DNA of 64,000 nucleotides from Pedobacter sp. KBW06 (GTDB lineage: Bacteria > Bacteroidota > Bacteroidia > Sphingobacteriales > Sphingobacteriaceae): the NCBI RefSeq assembly GCF_003852525.1, contig NZ_QAJL01000001.1, positions 1,873,268-1,937,267 of the forward strand, given 5' to 3'. Shown here piece by piece: positions 46,830 to 55,052 of the stretch. The position numbers were made by a program, and so were the translations under genes. The notes beneath the pieces were generated by a model. The model was given only the letters and a program-made list of their open reading frames with translations. It ran no database searches and was not told the DNA's origin. The first letter of the stretch is position 1. Each line of letters opens with the position of its first letter.

Positions 46830-48176
46830 CTAATTCCTCATAGTCAGAAGTATCCAATTGATACAATCTTCCGGTTCAATTAATGACCATGAATGAGGGT
46901 GCCTGGTTCCATCTAACCGATACCCTTTCCCCAGGGCAGATATAAACTCAGCCTGTTTATTGCCATTAAGATTTAAGTAATTAATCATCGCTGATAAATT
47001 AGCTGCATTTATATCGTAAAAGTCTCGATTTCTTTCTTTTAAAGCCCATACGATATCCGGGTCGCAATAAATCCTAACAGGTAAATTGGTTAAATACTTT
47101 GCATTACCTCCGTCTTTTTCTGAACGGGAGTACATGGAACACCGAATATATTGTTCAGGATGCTGATCTGGTGATCCGCCATAAATTTTATCATATGAAT
47201 CAACAATCCACTTTGCCTCTCTCAACCCGTTCATTTTTCCGGAGCTTAAGCCCACCCGATCGGCATTCATTATTAAATCACGTTTCGACGAGTTGTAGAG
47301 TCCTGCTAAATCGACGGGAGGATCAACACCAAAAACAGCTATTGGACTCAGGTATGTCCTACCACTTTTGTCTCTTGACATTTCCGTATATCTTAATGCA
47401 ATCATACCACCAGCAGAAAATCCACCAATAACAAACTTATTATTTGAAACCCTATATTTTTCAACCACTTCTTTCAAAATAGTATTAAAGAAATCTAAAG
47501 CTAACTTATCATCGTCCAATCCCCGATCATTATTAATTGAAGGGATAACTGTTAAAATTCCTTGTTCTGATGCAGATTGTATCAATTTCTTATTACAGCT
47601 AATTACGCTTTCAACATTTTCACCTGAAGATGGAAGTAATACCAAAGCTCCTTTTAAATTACCTGTTGGCATATACGTATAATAAAAAAGTGATGTCGAA
47701 TTGCCATCATTTACGTAGATATCTGTACTATCTGAAAAAGAGGTTTTATGCTTTTTAAGGTGCTTTAGAGAAATTTCATCCAAATTGATAAACTCATCAT
47801 CGATATAACTCCCTTCTAATTTAACGCCTGTTGCAAAGGTTATTTTCCCTTTCCCCTGCAATACGCCCTCAACAAAAGTACCTTCTCTTTCACCATTTCT
47901 CAAATAAGTATATTTCCCTTGACCATCAGGCTTTCCCTTTAGCATTGCTCCATTATAACGTGCAACTTCTTTTCTATTGTTATACCAGATTAAGGTTCCA
48001 TAGCCATCAGCATAGCCTTTTCTACATTTGCCTGCCCAAGTAATACTGTCCTGGTTAGAATAGTCTTCAGCCCATACTTTACATCCACTTGCATCCTTAA
48101 CATATGCTCCAGTTGTTTTTTGGCCGAAGCTGATTAGAGAATAAAAACAGATGATTAGGGTAAAAACGCTTTTCAT
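46830..48176 (-). CDS. Exported MORN-repeat / alpha-beta hydrolase fusion
   Basis: 448 residues with a signal peptide (MKSVFTLIICFYSLISFGQ). Residues about 45-130 hold MORN-type repeats (GYADGYGTLIWYNN, GKPDGQGKYTYLRNG, GVLQGKGKITFATG). The rest is an alpha/beta hydrolase: ALVLLPSSGENVESV, the nucleophile elbow GGFSAGGMIALRY, and a His in TRHPHSWSLI near the C-terminus. The reaction is unknown. It lies between recombinase scars A and B, so it is probable island cargo. Confidence 0.82.
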   Translation of the reverse strand: MKSVFTLIICFYSLISFGQKTTGAYVKDASGCKVWAEDYSNQDSITWAGKCRKGYADGYGTLIWYNNRKEVARYNGAMLKGKPDGQGKYTYLRNGEREGTFVEGVLQGKGKITFATGVKLEGSYIDDEFINLDEISLKHLKKHKTSFSDSTDIYVNDGNSTSLFYYTYMPTGNLKGALVLLPSSGENVESVISCNKKLIQSASEQGILTVIPSINNDRGLDDDKLALDFFNTILKEVVEKYRVSNNKFVIGGFSAGGMIALRYTEMSRDKSGRTYLSPIAVFGVDPPVDLAGLYNSSKRDLIMNADRVGLSSGKMNGLREAKWIVDSYDKIYGGSPDQHPEQYIRCSMYSRSEKDGGNAKYLTNLPVRIYCDPDIVWALKERNRDFYDINAANLSAMINYLNLNGNKQAEFISALGKGYRLDGTRHPHSWSLIEPEDCINWILLTMRN

Positions 48177-48385
48177 AAAGATTAAATTGATGTTAATTTA
48201 CCTCGATATTTCACTACCAAGGATAAAACGAATGTAATATTTTCTAGTTATAACCGATGGGTATTTAATTCGCAGGTACCTTTTTCATTCTTAAAAGGTC
48301 TTTTGATATTCCCTTTCGAAACTAATAAGATATTTCTAGAATTCCGTGTATCGGTTTATTTATTTCGTCAATACTTCTGATATCT

Positions 48386-48428
48386 GGGTATTTCGCCAAA
48401 AGTGGCCGTTCGTTCCGCATTTAAACTG
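48386..48428. repeat. 43-bp inverted repeat, left copy
   Basis: GGGTATTTCGCCAAAAGTGG starts this copy. Its reverse complement is found at 55467-55509 with 42 of 43 bases matching. Each copy abuts recombinase sequence directly. The right copy belongs to a longer IS21-like end with GTCAGTTTA repeats, so these are probably IS end fragments that interrupted or joined recombinase genes. Confidence 0.82.
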
Positions 48429-48770
48429 TGTCTGGCATTGCAGAATTGTATAAAGAGGTGATCATGGATGCTATCTTCGACGATAAACAGAATTTTGATC
48501 AAGAAAGAAAGAGGATTATTTATGAGATTTCCGACCAGAATAATATACTTACTAAAATGAGGGCCATGCTTTTATCAGAAGATGTTGATTTGCAGGATTA
48601 CAAAATAATGAAATCAGCTTATCTGTCAGATTAGCAAAACCTGAGGACATAAAAAAACCGGAATCGAAGTGTTCGATTCCGGTATGTACCCAGCGCCGTA
48701 CTAAGGTCGAAACAATTTAAAGATGATTTAATTAGAATCGCTGGCATACCACTCTACCTGCAAAAAAATA
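48429..48770 (+). pseudogene. Serine recombinase remnant (scar B)
   Basis: From 48431 the frame reads SGIAELYKEVIMDAIFDDKQNFDQ and on to DLQDYKIMKS, matching the coiled-coil region of the recombinase at 55459-56592 (GMAELFKEVIMDAT, DLQDYKIMKT). It then jumps to the hairpin ACCGGAATCGAA...TTCGATTCCGGT (48657-48683), the core GTACCCAGCGCCG (48686-48698, identical to the tRNA-Leu 3' end) and the tail LRSKQFKDDLIRIAG. It is an internally deleted remnant; the N-terminal part is replaced by the 43-bp repeat. Confidence 0.82.
48686..48698. repeat. Candidate attachment-site core, copy of the tRNA-Leu 3' end
   Basis: GTACCCAGCGCCG, identical and in the same orientation as 61841-61853 at the tRNA-Leu gene. 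Diverged versions sit at 46523-46536, 51321-51333 and 56479-56491, each right after a hairpin. It fits an integration core that was used repeatedly. Thirteen bases alone could be chance, but the matching hairpin and tail context make chance unlikely. Confidence 0.62.
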
Positions 48771-48833
48771 ATATCAATATTTGTGTTTTATTGACCATTT
48801 ATAAATACGTTAGCATATATCATATTTTAAGTT

Positions 48834-49817
48834 ATGACTGAAGAGCAAATTATTATTTATCAATCCTCAAATGGCGAAACTTCAATAGATGTCAAACTAC
48901 ATGACGAAACAGTTTGGCTAACACAAGGTCAAATGCAGCTATTGTTCGATCAGACCAAGCAAAATGTGAGTCTCCATATAAATAATATATTTAAAGAAGG
49001 CGAATTGATAGTTGATTCAGTTGTCAAGGATTCCTTGACAACTGCTAAAGACGGTAAGAAATATAAAGTCAGGTATTATTCTTTAGATGTAATCATATCC
49101 GTTGGTTATCGCGTTAAATCGAAAAAAGGCACACAGTTTCGTATGTGGGCTAACAGCGTGTTGAAAGAATATTTAGTAAAAGGTTATTCGATCAACGAAA
49201 AACGACTCAAAGAACAGGAAAAGCAATTAAATGAACTTAAAAGCACAGTAAACCTATTAAGCAATGTACTGACAACTAAAGAACTAAATTCCGACGAGGC
49301 CACAGGTCTGTTAAAAGTAGTCACCGACTATGCTTATGCGCTGGATATTCTCGATAAGTATGATCATCAACAATTAAAAATTGAAGGGACAACACAAAAA
49401 GAATTATTTATAATAGACTATACCGAAGCAAAAAAAGCTATATATGATCTTAAAGATAAATTCGGAGGTAGTTCATTATTTGGGAACGAAAAAGATGAAT
49501 CCTTTAAGGGGTCTATTTCAGCAATATATCAAACATTTGATGGTGTTGATCTTTACCCCAGCGTTGAAGAAAAAGCCGCTCACCTCCTATACTTTGTTGT
49601 TAAAAACCATTCCTTTTCCGATGGCAATAAAAGGATCGCAGCTTACCTATTTGTTTGGTTTCTGGATAAGAACAATATTCTTTACAAACCAGATGGATCG
49701 AAACGTATTGCAGACAATGCGCTGGTTGCGCTAACATTAATGATAGCCGAAAGCAAATCTGATGAAATGGAAATAATGGTGAAGGTAATTGTCAACCTTA
49801 TAAATATCAAAAACTAA
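48834..49817 (+). CDS. RhuM-Fic fusion protein
   Basis: 327 residues. The N-terminal RhuM-type domain (about 1-118) has VWLTQGQMQLLFDQTKQNVS, VRYYSLDVIISVGYRVKSKKG and QFRMWANSVLKEYLVKGYSIN. A short coiled coil at about 120-150 leads to a C-terminal Fic/Doc domain with the active-site loop HSFSDGNKR at 259-267 (the usual HPFxDGNxR with Ser for Pro). Fic enzymes transfer AMP or other groups to proteins. It lies between scar B and the repeat at 49816, so it is island cargo, possibly a toxin or phage-response factor. Confidence 0.9.
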   Translation: MTEEQIIIYQSSNGETSIDVKLHDETVWLTQGQMQLLFDQTKQNVSLHINNIFKEGELIVDSVVKDSLTTAKDGKKYKVRYYSLDVIISVGYRVKSKKGTQFRMWANSVLKEYLVKGYSINEKRLKEQEKQLNELKSTVNLLSNVLTTKELNSDEATGLLKVVTDYAYALDILDKYDHQQLKIEGTTQKELFIIDYTEAKKAIYDLKDKFGGSSLFGNEKDESFKGSISAIYQTFDGVDLYPSVEEKAAHLLYFVVKNHSFSDGNKRIAAYLFVWFLDKNNILYKPDGSKRIADNALVALTLMIAESKSDEMEIMVKVIVNLINIKN

Positions 49818-49949
49818 AAAAGCCTCCGATTTTCATCGAAGGCTTTAGTCCGTACCCATGAGCGGGAATACTTTGAACACCTAGATCGTTTCTTAAGCCT
49901 TATTAAACCCATTATCGCAGATTTAACAACAAAAGGTTTTATAAAATAA
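49816..49949 (+). repeat. Hairpin plus recombinase-tail-like segment (second tail type)
   Basis: The hairpin AAAAGCCTCCGAT...ATCGAAGGCTTT (49816-49846) repeats the one at 40806, and serves as terminator of the RhuM-Fic gene. GTACCCATGAGCGGG follows (49852-49866). From 49854 a frame of 31 codons reads THEREYFEHLDRFLSLIKPI and ends DLTTKGFIK at TAA 49947. A broken relative is at 43073. The layout (hairpin, GTACCC core, coding tail) is the same as in the scars, with a different tail. Confidence 0.65.
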
Positions 49950-50103
49950 CTGTTTTTCTATAGCTCTTTTTTTTAATTAGTTTTCTTTCAAGACAACCTG
50001 TAGCGGACCACTTTTGAACCAAAAATTTGGATATCATGATTATCGTATTTTCAATTACAAGGTTGCGCATTTTTTTTGCAATCTAAGTAACCTTATATTT
50101 ATG

Positions 50104-50901
50104 TTATTGCTTAATTGCTTTAGTAGCTAAAAATGTAGGCATATATTTATCTATTAAGAATCTTGGATTGGGTTGATTATCTTCCAGAAAATCCGAAATG
50201 ACAAATCCTGCTGCAAGTTGTCCCCCTATTAAATCTTTAAGTGAATGCCCAAAAACAAATGCTTCATTGTTTTCTCTTTTCTTTTCAAGAAGAGTTTCTT
50301 CAAGATCTATCAAATCTGAATAGGGAATCTTATAGCGCGGATAAATTATACCCTTATCCATGTAAGCAGGATCCCTATCACCAATGAAAATTGCAGGATT
50401 AAAAAAACTTGATAATAGCGCACCACCAGATTTCAAAACACGGTAACATTCTTTCCACACAGGCCGTACATCCGGAACATAATGGTTGGATATAGGATGA
50501 AAGATTAGATCAAAAGAGTTATCTTCAAATTCACTTAAGTCACGCATATCGCCTTCAATCGTAATGAGTTCCAGCTGATCGCGTTCGGCAACCATACGAT
50601 CATGGAAAAGCTGCTCTTTAGAAAGATCTAAAACAATTACCTCAGCACCCAGCGCAGCTAAAAGTGGAGCTTGCTGACCACCAGCGGAAGCAAGACATAG
50701 TATTTTTTTCCCTTTTACCTCACCAAGCCATCCTTTAGGAAGGGGACTTGGAGTAAGATATATTTCCCATTGTCCATTTTTTGCATCTTGAATGAGCTCA
50801 CTGCTAACAGGTAGTGACCAGGGACTTTGCGTTTTTGCTTGTCTATCCCAGGAGGATTTATTGTGAGCCAAAAAGGCACTATCTTGAATATCTTTTCTCA
50901 T
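50104..50901 (-). CDS. Class I SAM-dependent methyltransferase
   Basis: 265 residues. SAM-binding motif I is visible as KKILCLASAGGQQAPLLAALGAEVIVLDLS, motif II near LITIEGDMRDLSEFEDNSFDLIF, and the later VRPVWKECYRVLKSGGALLSSF. This UbiE-like small-molecule type is often linked to antibiotic or metabolite methylation; the substrate is unknown. A (CAA)9 tract lies about 75-100 bases upstream of its start. Confidence 0.88.
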   Translation of the reverse strand: MRKDIQDSAFLAHNKSSWDRQAKTQSPWSLPVSSELIQDAKNGQWEIYLTPSPLPKGWLGEVKGKKILCLASAGGQQAPLLAALGAEVIVLDLSKEQLFHDRMVAERDQLELITIEGDMRDLSEFEDNSFDLIFHPISNHYVPDVRPVWKECYRVLKSGGALLSSFFNPAIFIGDRDPAYMDKGIIYPRYKIPYSDLIDLEETLLEKKRENNEAFVFGHSLKDLIGGQLAAGFVISDFLEDNQPNPRFLIDKYMPTFLATKAIKQ

Positions 50902-50975
50902 TATAGTATTATGTTGTTTATTAATGTACTGCCCATTGTTAGGACGATAATCCCTACAATGTTAAATATTTAATT

Positions 50976-51002
50976 TTGTTGTTGTTGTTGTTGTTGTTGT
51001 TG
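50976..51002. repeat. (TTG)9 trinucleotide tract upstream of the methyltransferase
   Basis: Nine perfect TTG units; (CAA)9 on the coding strand of the methyltransferase at 50901. A tract of this length can slip during replication. It lies in the promoter/leader region and outside any clear reading frame, so changes would alter spacing, not frame. Confidence 0.9.
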
Positions 51003-51058
51003 ATTGATTGAGAATATGTCAATTAAGAAATTTGAGTAGCTTACAGTGGCTTATTTAA

Positions 51059-51256
51059 GATTGGAATGGATTTAAATCACGCCTATGTTTTATCCACTCT
51101 ACTTACCAGACTTGGTTTAAAAAATTTAAAGAGGATAAGGCAATTTTGGAGTCATCAATTAATGGATATCATAAAACTAGGATTGAGAACCTGACATGGA
51201 ATGAGGGGCTTTTAGAACCGCATTTAACAACCCAGCATTCCATAATAACCTACTGA
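51059..51256 (+). other. Orphan open frame without a start codon
   Basis: A frame open from 51059 to the stop near 51254 reads ...TYQTWFKKFKEDKAILESS...TRIENLTWNEGLLEPH.... It has no ATG and no recognised family, so it is listed as a possible broken gene within the island. The rest of the 50.9-51.6 kb gap holds the (TTG)9 tract and scar C. Confidence 0.3.
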
Positions 51257-51267
51257 TAATCAAAAAA

Positions 51268-51425
51268 AGGACTACTTTTTGAGAAGCAGTCCTTAATCAA
51301 TTTGGGCTTTAGCCCAGTTAGTACTCCCCGCCGTATTAAGGTCGAAACAGTTTAAGGACGATTTGCTAAGAATTGGCAAAATGGCTGTTAGTAAAGCGCT
51401 TTTTGAGCGAGTTTTACTCAAACAT
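51268..51425 (+). pseudogene. Serine recombinase 3'-end remnant (scar C)
   Basis: Two hairpins (AAGGACTACTT...AAGCAGTCCTT at 51268-51294; TGGGCT...AGCCCA at 51303-51316), then the core GTACTCCCCGCCG (51321-51333) and the tail AVLRSKQFKDDLLRIGKMAV. It has the same order as scars A, B and D. No catalytic part remains. Confidence 0.7.
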
Positions 51426-51623
51426 ACATTATCGGCCATTTCATAATAGCAACTAAAGTTTCTAGACAGGGTTAAGATATGATTTAACCTATTTTTTTTC
51501 GCATATACCGTAGCATATCAATTAGGGTGGCTCTGAATGTAGTTCCCTAATTGATTTTCTATTAAAGGTGTCTACCCTGATAATTAAGGCACAGGCAGTT
51601 TAAATTTAGGCGAAAAAATGTAT

Positions 51624-52790
51624 TTAAGACTTTAAATCAACCTGCCCAGTCACCGCATTTATACCCTTCGGTTTTTGCTTATTATCTTTTCCAAATACTT
51701 TTATTAATGTAGGCAATGCTATAGATAGAGCCTCTTTTGATGTTTTTGGTTTGAACAGATCAAAAATATTGTAGTATATACTCGATCTATTTAGCGCTAT
51801 AATACTGAAATTTGTGCTATTCCAATAAATCTCATAATCATCGCCTCCATAATTTACTTTACCACTATAAACTAAATATTTGGGAATCTTAATTTTAGGA
51901 AGCCCGAAAAAATCGGTGAGATTTTTTACCTTAATATTGTTCTCCAGTATTTCATAACGTCGATAATAGTAAACACTGTCAAATTCTTTTAGGCTAATCT
52001 TGGCAGTATATGACCCATTGCTCCATTCTACGTTAGCCACATAATGATAAAGATTTCCATTGTTAGGTATTGTAGTCTCATAAACTGTTTTCAATTTATT
52101 TCGATCTAAGTTCGCAACATCAACCTTTTCAATGTCTTTAGAGGATTGGTTGATGTCCAAAAGCAGAACATTAGAATCATAATGGTACATTATGTTTTCG
52201 TTTTCCCCAATTGCCTGAATATCGCCAAATTCATTCGATTTTTGGATCTTATTGAACTTTTTATAAATGTCCCTAACTACAAATTGAACATTTTTTAAGT
52301 TGCTTTTTCCTGAATTTTTAAGCCCAAAATTTATATAATTTCTTTTATCAGTTTTCCCCATTTCCAATCCATAAGAAATTGAGTAACCACAAAGTAGAAT
52401 TGGTCTATTATTTCCACCATTGATCTCCAACAAGGTTGAGTTCTGTAAGTCAATTATCGTACTATTTGCTTTATCTAACTTTATGTAGCCTTGTAGTGTT
52501 TTTCCAGCTGAATCTATAATTTGCTGCGACAACTTTAATGCTGTTGCTTGCGATCTCTCAAACTTACCCCGATAAGCTTCTAACTTCTCTTCACTTACAC
52601 CTTGCTGGTATTCCTGCCAAAAGCCTGTTCCAACGGCCAATAAGCTACCTAAAATCGAAAAAAACAAAATCCAATTATTACTCCGTCTTGTATTCAAGCT
52701 TCGAGCGTATCTTTCTTTCCTCCACTGAACAACTGCGAGTGAAATCGTTGTTATGCTTGCTAAAAAAAAGAGTATTAATGTGGCTGACAT
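51624..52790 (-). CDS. Hypothetical membrane protein
   Basis: 388 residues with two membrane helices near the N-terminus (LILFFLASITTISLAVVQW and WILFFSILGSLLAVGTGFW), then a short coiled coil (EEKLEAYRGKFERSQATALK) and a large soluble beta-rich part with an immunoglobulin-like segment (YINFGLKNSGKSNLKNVQFV). No family recognised. AT-rich island cargo with scar C just downstream of its 3' end. Confidence 0.65.
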   Translation of the reverse strand: MSATLILFFLASITTISLAVVQWRKERYARSLNTRRSNNWILFFSILGSLLAVGTGFWQEYQQGVSEEKLEAYRGKFERSQATALKLSQQIIDSAGKTLQGYIKLDKANSTIIDLQNSTLLEINGGNNRPILLCGYSISYGLEMGKTDKRNYINFGLKNSGKSNLKNVQFVVRDIYKKFNKIQKSNEFGDIQAIGENENIMYHYDSNVLLLDINQSSKDIEKVDVANLDRNKLKTVYETTIPNNGNLYHYVANVEWSNGSYTAKISLKEFDSVYYYRRYEILENNIKVKNLTDFFGLPKIKIPKYLVYSGKVNYGGDDYEIYWNSTNFSIIALNRSSIYYNIFDLFKPKTSKEALSIALPTLIKVFGKDNKQKPKGINAVTGQVDLKS

Positions 52791-52984
52791 CTATTTTAAT
52801 TGGCAGATTATATAAATGCGAGTTTAACAAAAAAATATGGTAAGTAGATTAAAATACCAAAGTATCGAAGCAGATTACAGTAAAAACATAGAATGTCAAT
52901 AATTTGAAAAAATCAGCAATACCTGAGAAGCTTTTTAATTATCCTTTTAATTTATATCTTGAGATTAAATAGATTAAAATTAAT

Positions 52985-53839
52985 ATGCTCCATTGGGTTA
53001 AAATTACCGAACAACTGCCAGAAGAACAAAAACCTGTCTTTCTTATTAAAGAAGAGTCACAAAATATAAAACATGCTGACATTGGTTGTCTGGTTACTAG
53101 TGACGATGGAAAATTACAAGGTTTTCATATAGACAATGATACTAAGGTTGTTAAACTCGAAGCACGATTTGCCTGGATGTATTTAGAGGAAAAAAGTTTC
53201 TTTGTACCGGATTTGCCCGATGCAGAACTTGAGCCAACTGTTTTGGATTTCCTTGAAAGATTGGCTTTTTTTGATAAAAAGCTTACTAGATTATCTGCTT
53301 GGATGGTTCAATCCGGTCAAGGCTTATATCATTTAGATTTCTATATCACTGGAATTGTCAGCAGATCGCTTTCATTGATAAATGGTTTTGAGACATTGGT
53401 AAAATCAAGAAACTACTTATCTGCTTTGCACTTAGTTAGACCACACTTAGATAATTTCATGCGTTTACACGCAGCTTGGCTATGTAATGATCCGCATGAT
53501 TTCGCTTTTAGGGTTTGGAAAGGCGAACAGGTTCAAAAAATCAGGGATAAAGATAACAAGCCCTTGAAAGACTGGTATTTAAAGGAAAAAGTTTCAGAGC
53601 TTTACCCTTGGATAGCAAACGTTTATAATGAAACCTCTGGATTCATTCATTTTAGCAACAAACATATCGCTGGAGCTGTCAATACAAAAGACGAAAATCT
53701 TACAGCCTACATTAGCAAAAACGACAATAATATTCCAAATAAGGATAAACTCGAAACAATTATGTGTATGATTGAAATTACAAACTGCATAGCGAATCAT
53801 ATCTTTGGGTGGATCGACACTAAACGCATTAAAGGATAA
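52985..53839 (+). CDS. Hypothetical protein, possible DUF5677-like (HEPN-type) fold
   Basis: 284 residues, no signal or membrane part. The N-terminal 70 residues are beta-rich (WVKITEQLPEEQKPVFLI). The helical remainder has SALHLVRPHLDNFMRLHAAWL and VYNETSGFIHFSNKHI, which recall DUF5677 (ExxLS..vHfs), a family with an HEPN-like helical fold. The assignment is tentative. It is followed 70 bases later on the same strand by another protein with an HEPN-type RxxxxH motif. Confidence 0.55.
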   Translation: MLHWVKITEQLPEEQKPVFLIKEESQNIKHADIGCLVTSDDGKLQGFHIDNDTKVVKLEARFAWMYLEEKSFFVPDLPDAELEPTVLDFLERLAFFDKKLTRLSAWMVQSGQGLYHLDFYITGIVSRSLSLINGFETLVKSRNYLSALHLVRPHLDNFMRLHAAWLCNDPHDFAFRVWKGEQVQKIRDKDNKPLKDWYLKEKVSELYPWIANVYNETSGFIHFSNKHIAGAVNTKDENLTAYISKNDNNIPNKDKLETIMCMIEITNCIANHIFGWIDTKRIKG

Positions 53840-53909
53840 TCAATTTTAATGTTGACTAACCGAAGTAGGGCTTGACCACCAACAATCAAAATATGACCTA
53901 ACAGATTCT

Positions 53910-54551
53910 ATGAATTTATTACATCCTACGGAATTTCCCCAACAGCCTATAATTTTAATTATTTCGCCACATTTTCCCTATACGGATAATTTGCTTCAAG
54001 TTTCTGTAACAGTAAGTATGCACTTCGGGTTCTTTTTTGATTTAAAAGCTGGTGAAGAGGCAACAATGAATGTCCCTGACTTTAGACCTAAAATTAATAG
54101 TCGATACCAAAACTATAATCTGTTTCGCAGTTTCCTAAATGTCTGTTCTAGCACTGGAGAGGCAGTTGATGATAGTCTTTTGCAATTACTAGAGAGAATG
54201 ATTCCAGAAAAACGATCAGAATTAGCTAGGATGGATTTTTCGAAACGACGTGACGAGTTCAGCGAATTAATCAAAAAAAACGAAGCAATTAAGAAGTTGC
54301 CAGAATTAGATTCATCCACTAAACGGAAAGCCATCACCACAACATTTGCACAATTTGTTAAGCTACGAAATTATTACACGCATGGGAAGTTAATACTCAA
54401 CTATGAGAAAGAGGAGTATTATATCCAAATAATAAACAAATCAACTGGCATCAAAATGACTTACGGGATCGATAGAAACATCCTAAAGTCCTTTCTAGAT
54501 GTTGGAACTGATTTAATACAATTGTTTTCAATAATTTCGCACGGCACCTGA
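53910..54551 (+). CDS. Hypothetical protein with HEPN-like RxxxxH motif
   Basis: 213 residues. The N-terminal part is hydrophobic (PIILIISPHFPYTDNLL) but not a clear membrane helix. The helical C-terminal half has FVKLRNYYTHGKLILNY with R153-x4-H158, the pattern of HEPN RNases and related folds. It is 70 bases after the DUF5677-like gene; the two could form a unit. No formal family recognised. Confidence 0.55.
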   Translation: MNLLHPTEFPQQPIILIISPHFPYTDNLLQVSVTVSMHFGFFFDLKAGEEATMNVPDFRPKINSRYQNYNLFRSFLNVCSSTGEAVDDSLLQLLERMIPEKRSELARMDFSKRRDEFSELIKKNEAIKKLPELDSSTKRKAITTTFAQFVKLRNYYTHGKLILNYEKEEYYIQIINKSTGIKMTYGIDRNILKSFLDVGTDLIQLFSIISHGT

Positions 54552-54605
54552 ATCCGACGAGAAGCAGGTCGTTTTTTTAAAGCCAGAATGGAATAAGAGA
54601 ATTGG

Positions 54606-54950
54606 TTATTTAAACTTATGATAGATAGTCTTTATGCCGTCTTTTGAGGACTCCGTAATAATCTTTTTTTCAATATCAAACACTAAAATCCGTACAGTTC
54701 CGGTCATGGGTTCCGTAATTCTTAATGTGTTATCACTTTTCTGAAGTGTGGCAACCTCAATTTCACCCATTCCGTAATTATTCCAAACACCCGCTTTTTT
54801 GTTTTTATTAGGGAGTTGTGGGTCATCTTTTTTAGCAGCAGACCAATTGGATAATTGTTGAATATCAAATTTTCCGTCATCTGTTAATCTCACTGTACAT
54901 TTCGGCGAATGTAGTTCTTCCCCACTTTTGGTGGCGGAATAAAACGTCAA
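54606..54950 (-). pseudogene. Probable 5'-truncated hypothetical gene
   Basis: A frame of up to 114 codons, but the only start near its 5' end is TTG, and that end overlaps an inverted repeat at 54915-55052. The body (VRLTDDGKFDIQQLSNW, VWNNYGMGEIEVATL, DGIKTIYHKF) looks like a real beta-rich protein. It was probably cut by insertion of the element that carries the repeats. No family recognised. Confidence 0.45.
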
Positions 54951-55052
54951 CTTGCATAAGGCTCTAAAATATGCTTTTCGAGTTTAATAAAGATCTTTCT
55001 CGGAGGAAGGGGAAATAGGAAAATCGACTTGACGACCAAAAGTGGAGAAGAA
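54915..55052. repeat. 138-bp segment with 18-bp terminal inverted repeats (MITE-like or IS remnant)
   Basis: TTCTTCCCCACTTTTGGT (54915-54932) and its inverted form (55035-55052) match at 17 of 18 bases. The ends contain CCACTTTTGG, which also occurs in the 43-bp repeat and near 50010 and 55490, so the segment may derive from the same IS group. No coding content. Confidence 0.55.

Noticed and set aside
46642..46866. Short minus-strand frame between scar A and the MORN hydrolase
   Set aside because: It overlaps the end of the hydrolase gene and lacks any domain pattern; probably decayed intergenic sequence.
50976..51002. Tandem repeat that might suggest a CRISPR array
   Set aside because: The unit is three bases with no spacers. 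No CRISPR repeat or cas gene was seen anywhere in the window.
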